Positions 1 through 8,089 of a stretch of DNA of 64,000 nt are shown here, one piece after another. The stretch's first letter is position 1; each line of letters opens with the position of its first letter. This DNA is from Gallionella sp. (lineage in GTDB: Bacteria > Pseudomonadota > Gammaproteobacteria > Burkholderiales > Gallionellaceae). The notes beneath the pieces are model-generated. The model saw nothing but the letters and a program-made list of their open reading frames with translations. It ran no database searches and was not told the origin of the DNA. The DNA lies in NCBI GenBank assembly GCA_003153155.1, contig PLWV01000005.1, positions 12,340-76,339 on the forward strand, written 5' to 3'. Position numbers and translations under genes: made by a program.

Positions 1-47
1 CTTATAAACGCTTTGTTATTTGAGTGGCAGCTCCTGGCACCAAGCGG

Positions 48-787
48 CTATACGCACATACTAACTGACTGCCCGGAAGCCGTCATTGGAACTTTGCAAT
101 CAAGCCCGTTTTTAAAATTGCCGAATAGCGACCTTGATACTTGCACTTCCTCTATCAAATCCGGCGAATCATGCTTTGGACTGTTGACCTTGCGGCTAAC
201 GGGATAGGCTTCCATAAAACGTTCGGGGTATGGCCGGGTCATCGCTTGAATCTTGATGACATCAGTGAAATTCGTGTCGATCCAAATAGCGTAATCTTCT
301 GGCTTAATAATAACCGGCATACGGTCGTGTATTTTCGCCATCAGTGAATTGGCATTGATTGTGAGAATGGTGAAGGTCGTTTCATCCCCTTCAGGGCCAT
401 GCCAGTGTTCCAGCAGGCCACCCATCCCCATCGGCTGACCATCTCGCAGCCTGATCAAGTAGGGCTGTTTTCCATTCGTAGAAGCCCGATGCTGGGATGA
501 TGCAGCGCCGATTCTTGAAGGCTGACCTGAATGACGGCTTCTCAGCAACAGTCTCACCACGGGCATTGGCAAGCTTGTTTCCTATCGTTGCGTCTATCGC
601 CCACGACGGAATCAAGCCCCAGCGCATTTTTCGCAGGTTTCTACTTGCTTCGCAATCAGCAGTGATGGGAACATATCCGCGAAGAGGGCGCGATGTTCCA
701 AGAGGACGAGAAGTCCAGATCACCGGACAGGTTGAAGTGTTCGGCTAATTTACGAGGATTTTCGATCAGGGAGTAGCGGCCACACAT
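48..787 (-). pseudogene. SOS response-associated peptidase (SRAP/YedK family), frameshifted
   Basis: The minus strand starts with ATG-Cys-Gly-Arg-Tyr at 787, the invariant MCGR start of the SRAP family, in which Cys2 forms the DNA-protein crosslink at abasic sites. The reading then needs two frame changes. The first is near 680, after NIAPSS; the next frame carries RWGLIPSWA and GFYEWKT. The second is near 485; the last frame carries the ILTINANSLMAKIHDRMPVI block and the C-terminus ending MEAYPVSRKVN. Every block expected of YedK is present in order, so this is one gene broken by two indels rather than several short genes. A second, shorter SRAP remnant lies at 48143. Sequencing error is possible, but two independent frameshifts favour real decay. 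Confidence 0.85.
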
Positions 788-885
788 TTAAGTCCATGAC
801 CTGCAAGGACGCAGCAACCGCCGAGAGTAACAGCAGCCATCAGCAAGGCCGTTATCAACAAGATTCGGTTAAAGTAGCTCTTCAT
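766..885 (-). CDS. possible small lipoprotein-like peptide (39 aa)
   Basis: A 39-residue frame reads MKSYFNRILLITALLMAAV and then LGGCC, that is a positively charged N-terminus, a hydrophobic stretch and a lipobox-like L-G-G-C. This is what a short bacterial lipoprotein (entericidin-like) would show. It overlaps the first 22 bases of the SRAP pseudogene in another frame. No homologue was recognised, and such short frames arise by chance, so this is tentative. Confidence 0.3.
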   Translation of the reverse strand: MKSYFNRILLITALLMAAVTLGGCCVLAGHGLKCVAATP

Positions 886-1176
886 CAACGGAGAATCCCC
901 CATGTCTGACCTATCAACGTTCGAACAATACTACAAATTAGCCGACCAATTGATTTCGCGGTTGGATCCCTCGAAGTAGCCGTCGTGGGAAACAGACATT
1001 TGGAAGATGACTTTCTTCATGAGTTATGCGTACATGAATTGGGCAATTTCCCTTTAATTAAGTCAGTGTCGGTCATGGCCCTGCTTTCTTCGGATTGTCC
1101 AGATGCTGAGGGTACCATTAGAAAAGCGCGCCGGTCACGCAACAAAAATCACGGTATCGCTAAACCATGAAAAAAG
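886..1176. other. intergenic stretch without a convincing gene
   Basis: About 290 bases between the SRAP remnant and the hypothetical gene ending at 1177. It contains a 25-codon frame (902-979, plus strand) and a GTG-started 61-codon frame (985-1170). Neither has a good ribosome binding site or recognisable residues. No repeat or hairpin stood out. Confidence 0.4.
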
Positions 1177-1974
1177 CTACTTAGTACGCTTTTTTTCCTT
1201 CGGAAATTGCTTTCGTGCGTCCCTTACATGATTGCTGAATACGTCCAACAACATATTCCCGATGATTTTTGAATCAGCTTTTTTAAATAGCTCTTTCGCC
1301 GTCAGACAACGGTTAGTCTTTGCCAATAAAAAGATGTGCATTGTTGCTTTTGAAAACGAGCCTTTCTGTCTTCCACCAGTGAAGACTGCATTGCGCACCA
1401 ACAGCATCTCCAGTGCTGCTGCATGGTAGCGCGTGAGTTCTTGCCGTAGAGAGCCGATGCATTGATCGATCCAGTCTTTCCCACCTGGGGACTGCATAAG
1501 CGCAAGCGCCATATACAACGATTGAGCGCAGGCGAGTTGCGCCGGATCGTATGCTCGGGCAACGTAAGTATGCTTAACCACGCCTGACGCGGTAAGAATA
1601 TCGAGCGTTTTATCAATCAGTCGCCCGTCCTCGAGCTCTTTCACGCGCCAGCGCATATCTCCGAAGTCTGACAAGTCGCTGGATAATGTGGGATCGTTCT
1701 CCAGCATCCACCCGTCGAGCTGCCAATACCGCTCATATTCAAAATAGGCTTTGCGCAGTATCTCTACAAGATGGGCAAGAGGAGTTGTACACTCCTTTTC
1801 CCACTCATCACCGGTGATGGTGTTAGGCACAGCACTTAGACGATTACCCAAGTCGGAAAGCAGCTCCAGCACATGGTCAAGCTCTGACATATCTGAGAAG
1901 ACCATGATTTCCCGCTCTCGCGGATAGCGTGCCGGTAATTTGTGTTTTTTGTAGCTACCAGATCGCTCAACCAT
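1177..1974 (-). CDS. hypothetical protein (265 aa)
   Basis: I do not recognise this protein. It is mostly helical in character, without signal peptide or membrane segment, with acidic stretches (FSDMSELDHVLELLSDLGNR) and a basic C-terminus ending KEKKRTK. The ATG at 1974 is preferred because GAAGGGA lies seven bases upstream. The frame stays open 40 codons further upstream, to 2094, but without a binding site. It stands alone between two accessory features, so it may be part of the strain-specific content. Confidence 0.6.
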   Translation of the reverse strand: MVERSGSYKKHKLPARYPREREIMVFSDMSELDHVLELLSDLGNRLSAVPNTITGDEWEKECTTPLAHLVEILRKAYFEYERYWQLDGWMLENDPTLSSDLSDFGDMRWRVKELEDGRLIDKTLDILTASGVVKHTYVARAYDPAQLACAQSLYMALALMQSPGGKDWIDQCIGSLRQELTRYHAAALEMLLVRNAVFTGGRQKGSFSKATMHIFLLAKTNRCLTAKELFKKADSKIIGNMLLDVFSNHVRDARKQFPKEKKRTK

Positions 1975-2099
1975 AATGCATCCCTTCGGAAATGCAGCCT
2001 TCAAAAAAGGAGCTGCGCCAAGTCGGTGAAGGTTTCCGATTTTTCGCCCCGTCGGGCTAGGCGCAGCAAACTGGATATAGCTTAAGCTGTTCACTCTAG

Positions 2100-2168
2100 C
2101 CGTTCGTGGTGATGTATCGAACCCCCAGCCACGTACCCAGAACCCTTCGACAAGCTCAGGGCGAACGG
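2100..2168. repeat. dispersed inverted-repeat element (TTCGA/GGGCGAACGG type)
   Basis: The left half CCGTTCGTGGTGATGTATCG matches, in reverse complement, the element at about 60700. The right half CTTCGACAAGCTCAGGGCG with GAACGG matches copies near 56964, 57008 and 60639. This type of intergenic inverted repeat is common in proteobacterial genomes. Confidence 0.7.
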
Positions 2169-2410
2169 AAATTTTTCTTAAGTGAACAGCTTTGTAGTTC
2201 AGGTGGATGCGATCATTACAGTTGTTGTTGCAAACGAAAGTCCAATTCTAAACTATGCCTTTGCTTCTTGTCACCGGAAGGAGGTGATTCCTTATCAGAA
2301 AACCGAGAGTGTCGAGAAAGGCTAGCCGTTGGCGAAAGGTGTTGGGATTACGTGGAGTATCGCGCACGGGTCGTATTGACCTTCGATATCATTATTGATA
2401 CTATTCACCA

Positions 2411-2659
2411 ATGGGCGGAACCGAGAAAATCCTTGATCAGATGAAGCGCGAGCCAGCCAATGTCCGCTTTATCGACCTGCAAAAAGTCTGCGAGGTTCAC
2501 TTTGGCAAGCCTCGAAATCATGGCGGCATTCATTCGATATTCAAGACACCATGGCAAGGCGATCCGCGCGTCAACATTCAGAACGACAAGGGCAAGGCAA
2601 AGGCTTATCAGGTGAGGCAAGTGCTTTTGGCAATCGAACGACTGGGAGTAAAATTATGA
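2411..2659 (+). CDS. hicA: HicA-type toxin (mRNA interferase-like)
   Basis: This 82-residue protein resembles HicA-family toxins, small double-stranded-RNA-binding-fold ribonucleases that cleave mRNA in translation. It has a central G-G-I-H-S (positions 39-43) carrying the likely catalytic histidine, followed by FKTPW and a basic KGKAKAYQVRQVL segment. Its stop overlaps the ATG of hicB by four bases (ATGA), so the pair is translationally coupled. Toxin first and antitoxin second is the usual HicAB order. The module sits inside the transposon-like element with 22-bp inverted repeats. Confidence 0.75.
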   Translation: MGGTEKILDQMKREPANVRFIDLQKVCEVHFGKPRNHGGIHSIFKTPWQGDPRVNIQNDKGKAKAYQVRQVLLAIERLGVKL

Positions 2660-2979
2660 ATATCAACCATTACACCTATCGCGTTACATGGTCGCAAGAA
2701 GACGGCGAGCACGTTGGCTTGTGCGCCGAGTTCCCTTCTTTGTCCTGGCTTGCGCCTACACCAGAAAAGGCGCTTGCCGGTATTCGCCGCCTTGTTGGTG
2801 AAGTAGTGGCCGACATGCAGGCCACAGGCGAGCCTGTTCCTGATCCGTTGTCCGAAAGGCAATACAGCGGGCGCTTCATGGTTCGCGTTCCTTCGCTGGT
2901 GCATCGTGCGCTTGCTACCGAAGCCGCCGAGCAGGGCGTGAGCATCAACCGTTTAGTGAGCGCTAAGCTGGCGACCTAG
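2656..2979 (+). CDS. hicB: HicB-family antitoxin
   Basis: 107 residues. The N-terminal half (GLCAEFPSLSWLAPTPEKAL) is the degenerate RNase H-like HicB fold. The C-terminal part (RVPSLVHRALATEAAEQGVS then INRLV) is a ribbon-helix-helix/Arc-type DNA-binding segment that would bind the hicAB promoter. The ATG at 2656 overlaps the hicA stop. It neutralises the partner toxin and probably represses the operon. A longer in-frame version starting at 2551 lies inside hicA and is rejected. Confidence 0.8.
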   Translation: MNINHYTYRVTWSQEDGEHVGLCAEFPSLSWLAPTPEKALAGIRRLVGEVVADMQATGEPVPDPLSERQYSGRFMVRVPSLVHRALATEAAEQGVSINRLVSAKLAT

Positions 2980-3143
2980 TTGTAGAATTGCTTATAGTCC
3001 CATCAGAAGAATTTATACCGGAATAAAAAATCCCCTCTAGCTTTCACTGGAAGAGATTATTCGTAACTTTACTTAAAAACCACACACCTTTCGCCAACGG
3101 CTAGCGAGAAAGAGCGCCCCTTCTATTACGTAGTCCAAAAATA

Positions 3144-3174
3144 AAAAGGCAATCCATACGGACTGCCTTTTTTG
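3144..3174. terminator. bidirectional intrinsic terminator
   Basis: AAAAAGGCAATCC, loop ATAC, GGACTGCCTTTTTT: a stem with one mismatch, flanked by A and T tracts. It lies just after the stop of the interrupted small ORF (plus strand) and 16 bases beyond the stop of yceI (minus strand), so it can serve both. Confidence 0.75.
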
Positions 3175-3189
3175 CAATAAAACTCCAGA

Positions 3190-3768
3190 TTAGTTTTTGA
3201 AGGCTTCGATTTCAAATACCAGCTTCACGTCATCGCCAACTAACGGTAGCCCAAATTTAACACCGAAGTCGGAGCGTTTGATTTGGGCGCTGGCGCCGGC
3301 ACCGCATTTTTGCTTTTGCTTCAGCGGATCCATTGGGTCAGCGCCGCAGTTGAACGCATCAATCGTCAATGTGACGGGTTTGGTGACACCCAATATGGTC
3401 AGGTTGCCGTCAACGCTGGCAGGCGTATCACCCTTGAAATGCATCGCCGTGGATTTGTAGGTAATGTTTGGAAATTCCGCTGCGTTAAAAAAATCCGGCG
3501 AGCGCAGATGTTCGTCGCGCTTGGCAAAACCGGTGCTGACCGATGCGGACTCAATGGCGATTTCAACCGAACCGGTTTTTGCCGCACGATCCAATGTTGC
3601 AGTACCGCTGGTTTTGTCAAAGCGGCCTTGCATGGTCGAAAAGCCCAGATGGTTGATGCTGAAATGCGGAAAGGTGTGATTCGGGTCTACCGTATAGCTG
3701 TCAGCAGCGAAGGCGGATAGGGGCAGCGCAACGGAGACAACGAGGGCGGTGAATAGTGACTTGTGCAT
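3190..3768 (-). CDS. yceI: YceI family periplasmic lipid-binding protein
   Basis: 192 residues with a typical Sec signal peptide (MHKSLFTALVVSVALPLSAF, then A-A). The YceI lipocalin-like beta-barrel follows: SYTVDPNHTFPHFSINHLG, FPNITYKS, the G-D/N-L-T-I-LGVTKPVTL block, and FGVKFGLPLVGDDVKL. YceI proteins bind polyisoprenoid/quinone-like lipids in the periplasm. The ATG at 3768 is chosen because AGGA lies six bases upstream; the ATG two codons earlier overlaps that binding site. Monocistronic, with a terminator just downstream. Confidence 0.9.
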   Translation of the reverse strand: MHKSLFTALVVSVALPLSAFAADSYTVDPNHTFPHFSINHLGFSTMQGRFDKTSGTATLDRAAKTGSVEIAIESASVSTGFAKRDEHLRSPDFFNAAEFPNITYKSTAMHFKGDTPASVDGNLTILGVTKPVTLTIDAFNCGADPMDPLKQKQKCGAGASAQIKRSDFGVKFGLPLVGDDVKLVFEIEAFKN

Positions 3769-3774
3769 GGTCAT

Positions 3775-4115
3775 TCCTTACGTGATGGTTATAAATCAAA
3801 CAAATGTTTGATGGGTAATCAGCATAGCAATCGGTAATGTTTCTGTAAAGAACACCTCTATTATAAATTGGCCTTTGCACAACGTAGCGAGCGCAGGTGC
3901 TGACATGACGCTGTGTTCGCAGCATTCGGGGATGGAATGCCCGCCCGCACCTGTTCCCGCAAACCGGCCTTCGCTTCGTGTCCCCGGATTTTGAGACGCT
4001 TTTCGGCGAAGTATCACTTGGCACAATGTTTGTACAGAGGTCTTTTTGATTTTCTCCCGCCATGCAAAGGTGTAGCATGGCGGCTATTCGTTTTACGGCA
4101 TGCCAGAAATCAGTA
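3775..4115. other. intergenic region upstream of sdhC and yceI
   Basis: This 340-base divergent intergenic region should hold the promoters of yceI (leftward) and of the sdh operon (rightward). No convincing open frame is seen. The most obvious structure is the hairpin at 4057-4083, annotated separately. Confidence 0.5.
4057..4083 (+). promoter_or_regulatory. perfect 9-bp stem-loop upstream of sdhC
   Basis: CCGCCATGC, nine-base loop, GCATGGCGG. It ends 33 bases before the sdhC ATG, so it would lie in the leader of the sdh mRNA or overlap its promoter as an operator. No T tract follows, so it is not a normal terminator. Function unknown. Confidence 0.5.
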
Positions 4116-4490
4116 ATGAATAAACAACGTCCGATACACCTCGCCCTGCATCTCATTAAATTACCGCTTCCCGGTATCGTCTCCATTCTTCATCGCATCA
4201 GCGGTCTGATGTTGTTTTTTGCACTGCCGTTACTGTTGCTGATGCTGCAATACAGCCTGGCTTCAATCGAGACCTACACCCAGCTAATGGCCGTGTTGGC
4301 TAATCCGCTGCTCAAATTGATGCTGCTGGGTTTGTTGTGGGCATTCCTGCATCATTTCTGCGCCGGGCTGCGCTTTCTGGCGATTGATATGCACTACGTG
4401 CGCAATCTCGCGCAGGCACGCAACAGCAGCAAAGTAGTGATGGTGGTGAGTTTGATGTTGACCGTTTTGATTGGAATAAAGCTATGGTAA
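4116..4490 (+). CDS. sdhC: succinate dehydrogenase cytochrome b556 subunit
   Basis: 124 residues with three hydrophobic helices. The LHRISG motif near residue 25 and the HHFCAGLRFLAID segment near residue 85 are family hallmarks; the latter holds the likely heme-ligand histidine. It anchors the SdhAB catalytic dimer in the inner membrane and forms the ubiquinone site with SdhD. The ATG at 4116 gives the expected N-terminus MNKQRPIHLAL. The frame opens earlier (4062) but runs through the leader hairpin. It overlaps sdhD by seven bases. Confidence 0.93.
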   Translation: MNKQRPIHLALHLIKLPLPGIVSILHRISGLMLFFALPLLLLMLQYSLASIETYTQLMAVLANPLLKLMLLGLLWAFLHHFCAGLRFLAIDMHYVRNLAQARNSSKVVMVVSLMLTVLIGIKLW

Positions 4491-4831
4491 ATCGCGTCGT
4501 CGTCGGTGCGCATTACGGATTGCGCGACTGGTTGATTCAGCGCGTCACGGCGGTGGTCATGGCGGTGTATATCGTGTCATTGGCCGGCTATCTGCTGCTG
4601 CAAACCGATCTGGATTATGACGTTTGGACTGCGCTGTTCTCCAGCCAGACGGTGCGCACGTTCACTTTGTTGTTCCTGCTGAGCCTGTTCTATCACGCGT
4701 GGGTCGGCATACGCGACATCGTGATGGATTACGTCAAATCTGCCGCTGTGCGTTTGGTGATTCATGTGCTGGTGATTCTGGCGTTGCTGCTTTATGCAAT
4801 ATGGTCGGTGCAGATTTTGTGGGGATTCTGA
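4484..4831 (+). CDS. sdhD: succinate dehydrogenase membrane anchor subunit
   Basis: 115 residues, three transmembrane helices. Motifs: YGLRDWLIQRVTAV near the N-terminus (quinone-site arginine region) and FYHAWVGIRDIVMDYVK, where the histidine is the second heme b ligand candidate. It partners SdhC. It overlaps the sdhC stop, so the two are translationally coupled. It is followed by 270 bases of repeats before sdhA, an unusual interruption for this operon. Confidence 0.93.
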   Translation: MVNRVVVGAHYGLRDWLIQRVTAVVMAVYIVSLAGYLLLQTDLDYDVWTALFSSQTVRTFTLLFLLSLFYHAWVGIRDIVMDYVKSAAVRLVIHVLVILALLLYAIWSVQILWGF

Positions 4832-4844
4832 AATGATTCAAGGT

Positions 4845-5090
4845 TCGTCATTCCGGCGCAGGCCGGAATCCAGCAGTTCAAAGGCTCCGCGTATAACCAG
4901 CGACTTTGCTGGCGTTTTTTGCCAGCTTAGTCGAATGGCTATAACCAATGACTTACCCAGCGTATTTTGCTTGGTTAGTCAGATGGCTAGTAGTCTCATC
5001 AGTCGTTTCATCAGCGGACAAAACCAAAGCGTTATCCCGCTACGCGGGATATGTCAATCAACTGGGTTCCGGCCTGCGCCGGAATGACGG
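4845..5090. repeat. composite repeat cluster in the sdhD-sdhA gap
   Basis: The outer limbs are REP-like inverted copies: GTCATTCCGGCGCAGGCCGG at the left and its complement form CCGGCCTGCGCCGGAATGAC at the right. Between them lie two 60-bp palindromic units (4893-5012, annotated separately) and a short hairpin ATCCCGCTACGCGGGAT (about 5035-5051). The cluster sits inside an operon, so it may affect mRNA stability or the ratio of anchor to catalytic subunits. Confidence 0.8.
4893..5012 (-). repeat. 60-bp palindromic unit nested in another 60-bp unit
   Basis: The inner unit is 4941-5000. Removing it rejoins 4893-4940 to 5001-5012 as exactly 60 bp. On the minus strand both read GATGAAACnACT ... 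CTGGTTAT-like ends. Inner stems are GCTGGC/GCCAGC in the outer copy and CCcAGC/GCtTGG in the inner one. Outer stems are CGACT/AGTCG and TGACT/AGTCA, a compensatory difference. Confidence 0.85.
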
Positions 5091-5103
5091 AAAAGGGAAT
5101 GTG

Positions 5104-6867
5104 ATGGCTGTTGCGAAAAGAACTTTCGACGTGGTGGTAGTCGGCGCGGGGGGCGCGGGGATGCGCGCCGCGTTGCAGCTGGCGCAAGCCGGTTTGAAAG
5201 TGGCGGTGCTGTCCAAGGTGTTTCCCACGCGCTCGCACACCGTCGCGGCGCAAGGCGGCATCGCCGCCTCGCTGGGCAACGTCAAAGAAGACAACTGGCA
5301 CTGGCATATGTACGACACGGTGAAGGGTTCGGACTACCTGGGCGATCAGGATGCCATCGAGTTCATGTGCCGCGCCGCACCGGAAGTGGTGTATGAGCTG
5401 GAACATTTCGGTATGCCGTTCGACCGTTTGGACAGCGGCAAAATATACCAGCGCCCGTTCGGCGGGCACATGCAGGAGTATGGCAAGACACCGGTGGATC
5501 GCGCTTGCGCGGCTGCCGATCGCACCGGACATGCGTTGCTGCATACGCTGTATCAGCAGAATGTGAAAGCCAACACGCATTTCTTCATCGAGTGGATGGC
5601 GCTCGATCTGATACGCGATGAAGACGGTGATGTGCTTGGCGTGACTGCGATGGAAATCGAAACCGGCGAGGTGATGATTTTTCAGGCGCGCGCCACGCTG
5701 CTCGCTACCGGCGGTGCGGGGCGTATCTTCCAGTCCAGCACCAACGCCTACATCAATACCGGCGACGGACTGGGCATGGCGGCGCGCGCCGGGATTCCGC
5801 TGGAGGACATGGAGTTCTTCCAGTTCCATCCCACCGGCGTGTATGGCGCGGGTGTGCTGATCACCGAAGGGGTGCGCGGCGAGGGCGGTTATCTGGTCAA
5901 CAAGAACGGTGAACGCTTCATGGAGAAATACGCGCCGAACGCGAAAGATCTGGCCAGCCGCGACGTGGTATCGCGCGCGATGACCATAGAGATCAACGAA
6001 GGGCGCGGCTGTGGCAAGCACGGCGATCACGTCATGCTCAAACTGGACCATCTCGGCGATGACGTGATTCGCTCGCGGCTGCCCGGTATCCGCGAAATAG
6101 CGCTGAAATTTGCCCACGTCGATCCGGCCAAAGACCCAATCCCGGTCGTGCCCACCGCGCATTACATGATGGGTGGCATTCCCACCAATTACCACGGGCA
6201 AGTTGTCGCGCCTTACAAGACTGGCCCTGACGAAGTGGTGCAGGGCCTGTATGCGGTGGGCGAATGCGCTTGCGTATCGGTGCATGGCGCGAACCGCCTG
6301 GGTTGCAACTCCTTGCTTGATTTGATGGTATTCGGACGTGAAGCGGGCAGGCAGATCATCGAAGATCTGCAAAGCCATCCTCACCCCAAGTTGTTGCCGG
6401 CAAATGCCGCCGATTATTCTTTGGCGCGACTGGCGCGCCTGGAAAATCAAAAGAGCGGCGAGCGCGTGGCCGATGTGGGCGACGCGATGCGCAAGACCAT
6501 GCAGAAACATTGCGGTGTGTTCCGCTTCCCCGGTTTGCTGGCCGAGGGTGTGGAGCAGATCAAACAGATCGCCGAACGTGTTGCACGCACCGAAATCCGG
6601 GACAAGAGCCGGGTATTCAACACAGCGCGCATCGAAGCTCTGGAACTGGACAACCTGATCGAAGTCGCGCAGGCGACTATGGTCGCTGCGGCAGCGCGCC
6701 AGGAAAGCCGCGGCGCGCATGCACGCGACGACTTCCAGCAGCGCGATGACGTGAACTGGCTCAAGCACAGCCTGTATTTCCGCGAAGGGCATAGGCTGGA
6801 CTACAAACCGGTGCGGCTGAAACCGTTGACTGTCGATTCGTTCCCGCTCAAGGCGCGGGTTTATTAA
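5104..6867 (+). CDS. sdhA: succinate dehydrogenase flavoprotein subunit
   Basis: 587 residues, the usual length. FAD-binding [14 protein letters not shown] near residue 15; [15 protein letters not shown] near 45, whose histidine carries covalent [23 protein letters not shown] near 240-260 with active-site residues; [11 protein letters not shown] near 350; [18 protein letters not shown] near 400. It oxidises succinate to fumarate, passing electrons to SdhB. The ATG at 5104 gives the normal start [14 protein letters not shown]. The frame is open back to 4948 only because it reads through the 60-bp palindromic units. Confidence 0.96.
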   Translation: MAVAKRTFDVVVVGAGGAGMRAALQLAQAGLKVAVLSKVFPTRSHTVAAQGGIAASLGNVKEDNWHWHMYDTVKGSDYLGDQDAIEFMCRAAPEVVYELEHFGMPFDRLDSGKIYQRPFGGHMQEYGKTPVDRACAAADRTGHALLHTLYQQNVKANTHFFIEWMALDLIRDEDGDVLGVTAMEIETGEVMIFQARATLLATGGAGRIFQSSTNAYINTGDGLGMAARAGIPLEDMEFFQFHPTGVYGAGVLITEGVRGEGGYLVNKNGERFMEKYAPNAKDLASRDVVSRAMTIEINEGRGCGKHGDHVMLKLDHLGDDVIRSRLPGIREIALKFAHVDPAKDPIPVVPTAHYMMGGIPTNYHGQVVAPYKTGPDEVVQGLYAVGECACVSVHGANRLGCNSLLDLMVFGREAGRQIIEDLQSHPHPKLLPANAADYSLARLARLENQKSGERVADVGDAMRKTMQKHCGVFRFPGLLAEGVEQIKQIAERVARTEIRDKSRVFNTARIEALELDNLIEVAQATMVAAAARQESRGAHARDDFQQRDDVNWLKHSLYFREGHRLDYKPVRLKPLTVDSFPLKARVY

Positions 6868-6897
6868 GTAAGGTTGCAACTATAGGGAGAGATCAAC

Positions 6898-7317
6898 ATG
6901 AAAAACCTGTTTTTTTGCATGCTGGCTTTTAGCCTGATTAGTTCCGCTTCTGCACTGGCGGCCGGAAGCGACGAGTTATGGGAAGTGACCACCAAGATGG
7001 AAATGCCCGGTATGCCTTTTGCCATGCCCGCGCAGACCCGCAATATATGCATGGAAAAGGATCATGCAAAAGATCCGAATTATGCAGTCCCGAAAAACAG
7101 GGATCAGGATTGCAAGATGGGCGACGTCAAGGTCTCCGGCAACAAATCGAGCTGGACGATGAAGTGTGACGGAATGAATCAGATGACCGGAGAAGGCGAG
7201 ATGACCCGTGGCGACGGCACCTACAGTGGCAAAACGATAATGCATGCTAAAGACGGCGGCGAGATGAAAATGGTCTATGAAGGCAAGCGAGTCGGCACGT
7301 GCCAGGCAAAAAAATGA
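6898..7317 (+). CDS. DUF3617 family exported protein inside the sdh operon
   Basis: 139 residues with a Sec signal peptide (MKNLFFCMLAFSLISSASAL, cleavage after AAG or ALA). The mature part matches the DUF3617 pattern: LWEVTTKMEMPGMPFAMP, a conserved C-M-E pair, DCKM, W-T-M-K-C, and repeated G-E-M-T/GT-Y-SGK. The family is of unknown function and probably periplasmic. It has a plausible AGGGAGA binding site and lies 30 bases after sdhA and 56 before sdhB in the same direction, so it is probably cotranscribed. Such a gene is not normally part of sdhCDAB. Confidence 0.8.
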   Translation: MKNLFFCMLAFSLISSASALAAGSDELWEVTTKMEMPGMPFAMPAQTRNICMEKDHAKDPNYAVPKNRDQDCKMGDVKVSGNKSSWTMKCDGMNQMTGEGEMTRGDGTYSGKTIMHAKDGGEMKMVYEGKRVGTCQAKK

Positions 7318-7373
7318 ACAGTGCTGTGCAGATGCCGATCAATCTGTTTAAGCGCCTTGATTAGGAGTTGGCC

Positions 7374-8081
7374 ATGAAATTTCGTATCTACCGCTACAAT
7401 CCTGACACCGATACCGCGCCGTATATGCAGGACTATGAACTGGACATCAGGCTTGATGACAGCACTCAGGGGAAGATGTTGCTCGATGCGCTGCTGTTGA
7501 TCAAGGAACAGGACGATAGCCTGTCATTGCGCAAGTCGTGTCGCGAGGGGGTGTGCGGTTCGGATGCGATGAACATCAACGGGCGCAACGGGCTGGCGTG
7601 CATCACGCCGTTGTCGTCGCTGAAGGAGCCGGTGACGTTGCGACCGTTGCCGGGGTTGCCGGTGATACGCGATCTGATCGTCGACATGACGCAGTTCTTC
7701 AAACAATACCATTCCATCAAACCGTACCTGATCAACAACGATCCGCCGCCGGAAACGGAACGGCTGCAATCGCCGGAGCAACGCGCGCATCTGAATGGTT
7801 TGTATGAGTGCATTTTGTGCGGCTGCTGCACCACCGCGTGCCCCTCATTCTGGTGGAACCCGGACAAGTTCGTCGGCCCGGCCGGATTGTTGCAGGCATA
7901 CCGCTTCATCGCCGATACCCGCGATCAGGCGACCAGCGAACGTCTCGATGATCTGGAAGACCCGTACCGCTTGTTCCGTTGTCACACCATCATGAATTGC
8001 GTGGATGTGTGCCCGAAAGAATTGAATCCGACCGAGGCCATCGGAAAAATCAAGGATATGATGGTCAAGAGGTTGGTGTAG
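7374..8081 (+). CDS. sdhB: succinate dehydrogenase iron-sulfur subunit
   Basis: 235 residues. The cysteines for [2Fe-2S] are in SCREGVCGSDAMNINGRNG plus LAC (residues about 53-75). The [4Fe-4S] and [3Fe-4S] ligands are in CILCGCCTTACPS and CHTIMNCVDVCPKELNP. It conducts electrons from SdhA flavin to the quinone site. The ATG at 7374 follows AGGAG by seven bases; a TTG two codons upstream is rejected. sdhE follows after eight bases. Confidence 0.96.
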   Translation: MKFRIYRYNPDTDTAPYMQDYELDIRLDDSTQGKMLLDALLLIKEQDDSLSLRKSCREGVCGSDAMNINGRNGLACITPLSSLKEPVTLRPLPGLPVIRDLIVDMTQFFKQYHSIKPYLINNDPPPETERLQSPEQRAHLNGLYECILCGCCTTACPSFWWNPDKFVGPAGLLQAYRFIADTRDQATSERLDDLEDPYRLFRCHTIMNCVDVCPKELNPTEAIGKIKDMMVKRLV

Positions 8082-8089
8082 GAGGAATA

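Larger units (their letters stand above)
2314..3112. mobile_element. transposase-less element carrying HicAB, with 22-bp inverted repeats and 7-bp target duplication
   Basis: A 22-bp sequence beginning GCTAGCCGTTGGCGAAAGG (2321-2342) recurs as a perfect reverse complement at 3084-3105. Immediately outside both ends is the identical heptamer GAGAAAG (2314-2320 and 3106-3112), as expected of a target-site duplication. The 785-bp unit contains only hicA and hicB and no transposase, so it looks like a MITE-like passenger mobilised in trans. Excising it rejoins an open frame (see 2182-3144). The transposon family is not assigned. Confidence 0.8.
2182..3144 (+). pseudogene. small ORF interrupted by the HicAB element
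   Basis: A frame from GTG 2182 (VNSFVVQVDAII...) runs to the left target duplication GAGAAAG (2314-2320). If the intervening element and one duplication are removed, the frame continues unbroken through VEKERPFYYVVQK to a TAA at 3142-3144. An intrinsic terminator begins exactly there. The rejoined product would be about 56 residues. I do not recognise a family. Continuity of frame plus the terminator immediately after the stop suggests this was a real gene end before the insertion. The start codon is uncertain, and a repeat lies just upstream. Confidence 0.45.

Noticed and set aside
985-1170. 61-codon GTG-started frame
   Set aside because: No binding site, no family features, low-complexity basic end. 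Left as intergenic.
2106-2444. 112-codon frame upstream of hicA
   Set aside because: It runs through a dispersed repeat and across the left end of the mobile element. No protein features.
4948-5103. N-terminal extension of sdhA by about 52 residues
   Set aside because: It is translation of the 60-bp units and REP limb. The normal SdhA start is at 5104. A similar extension of gltA from 8457 is rejected for the same reason.
5032-6879. Long antisense open frame (615 codons) opposite sdhA
   Set aside because: Shadow of a GC-rich gene. Product has no family features and sdhA is certain. The same applies to long antisense frames under odhA/sucB, gltA, uvrB, ccmF, zapE, selO and iorB.
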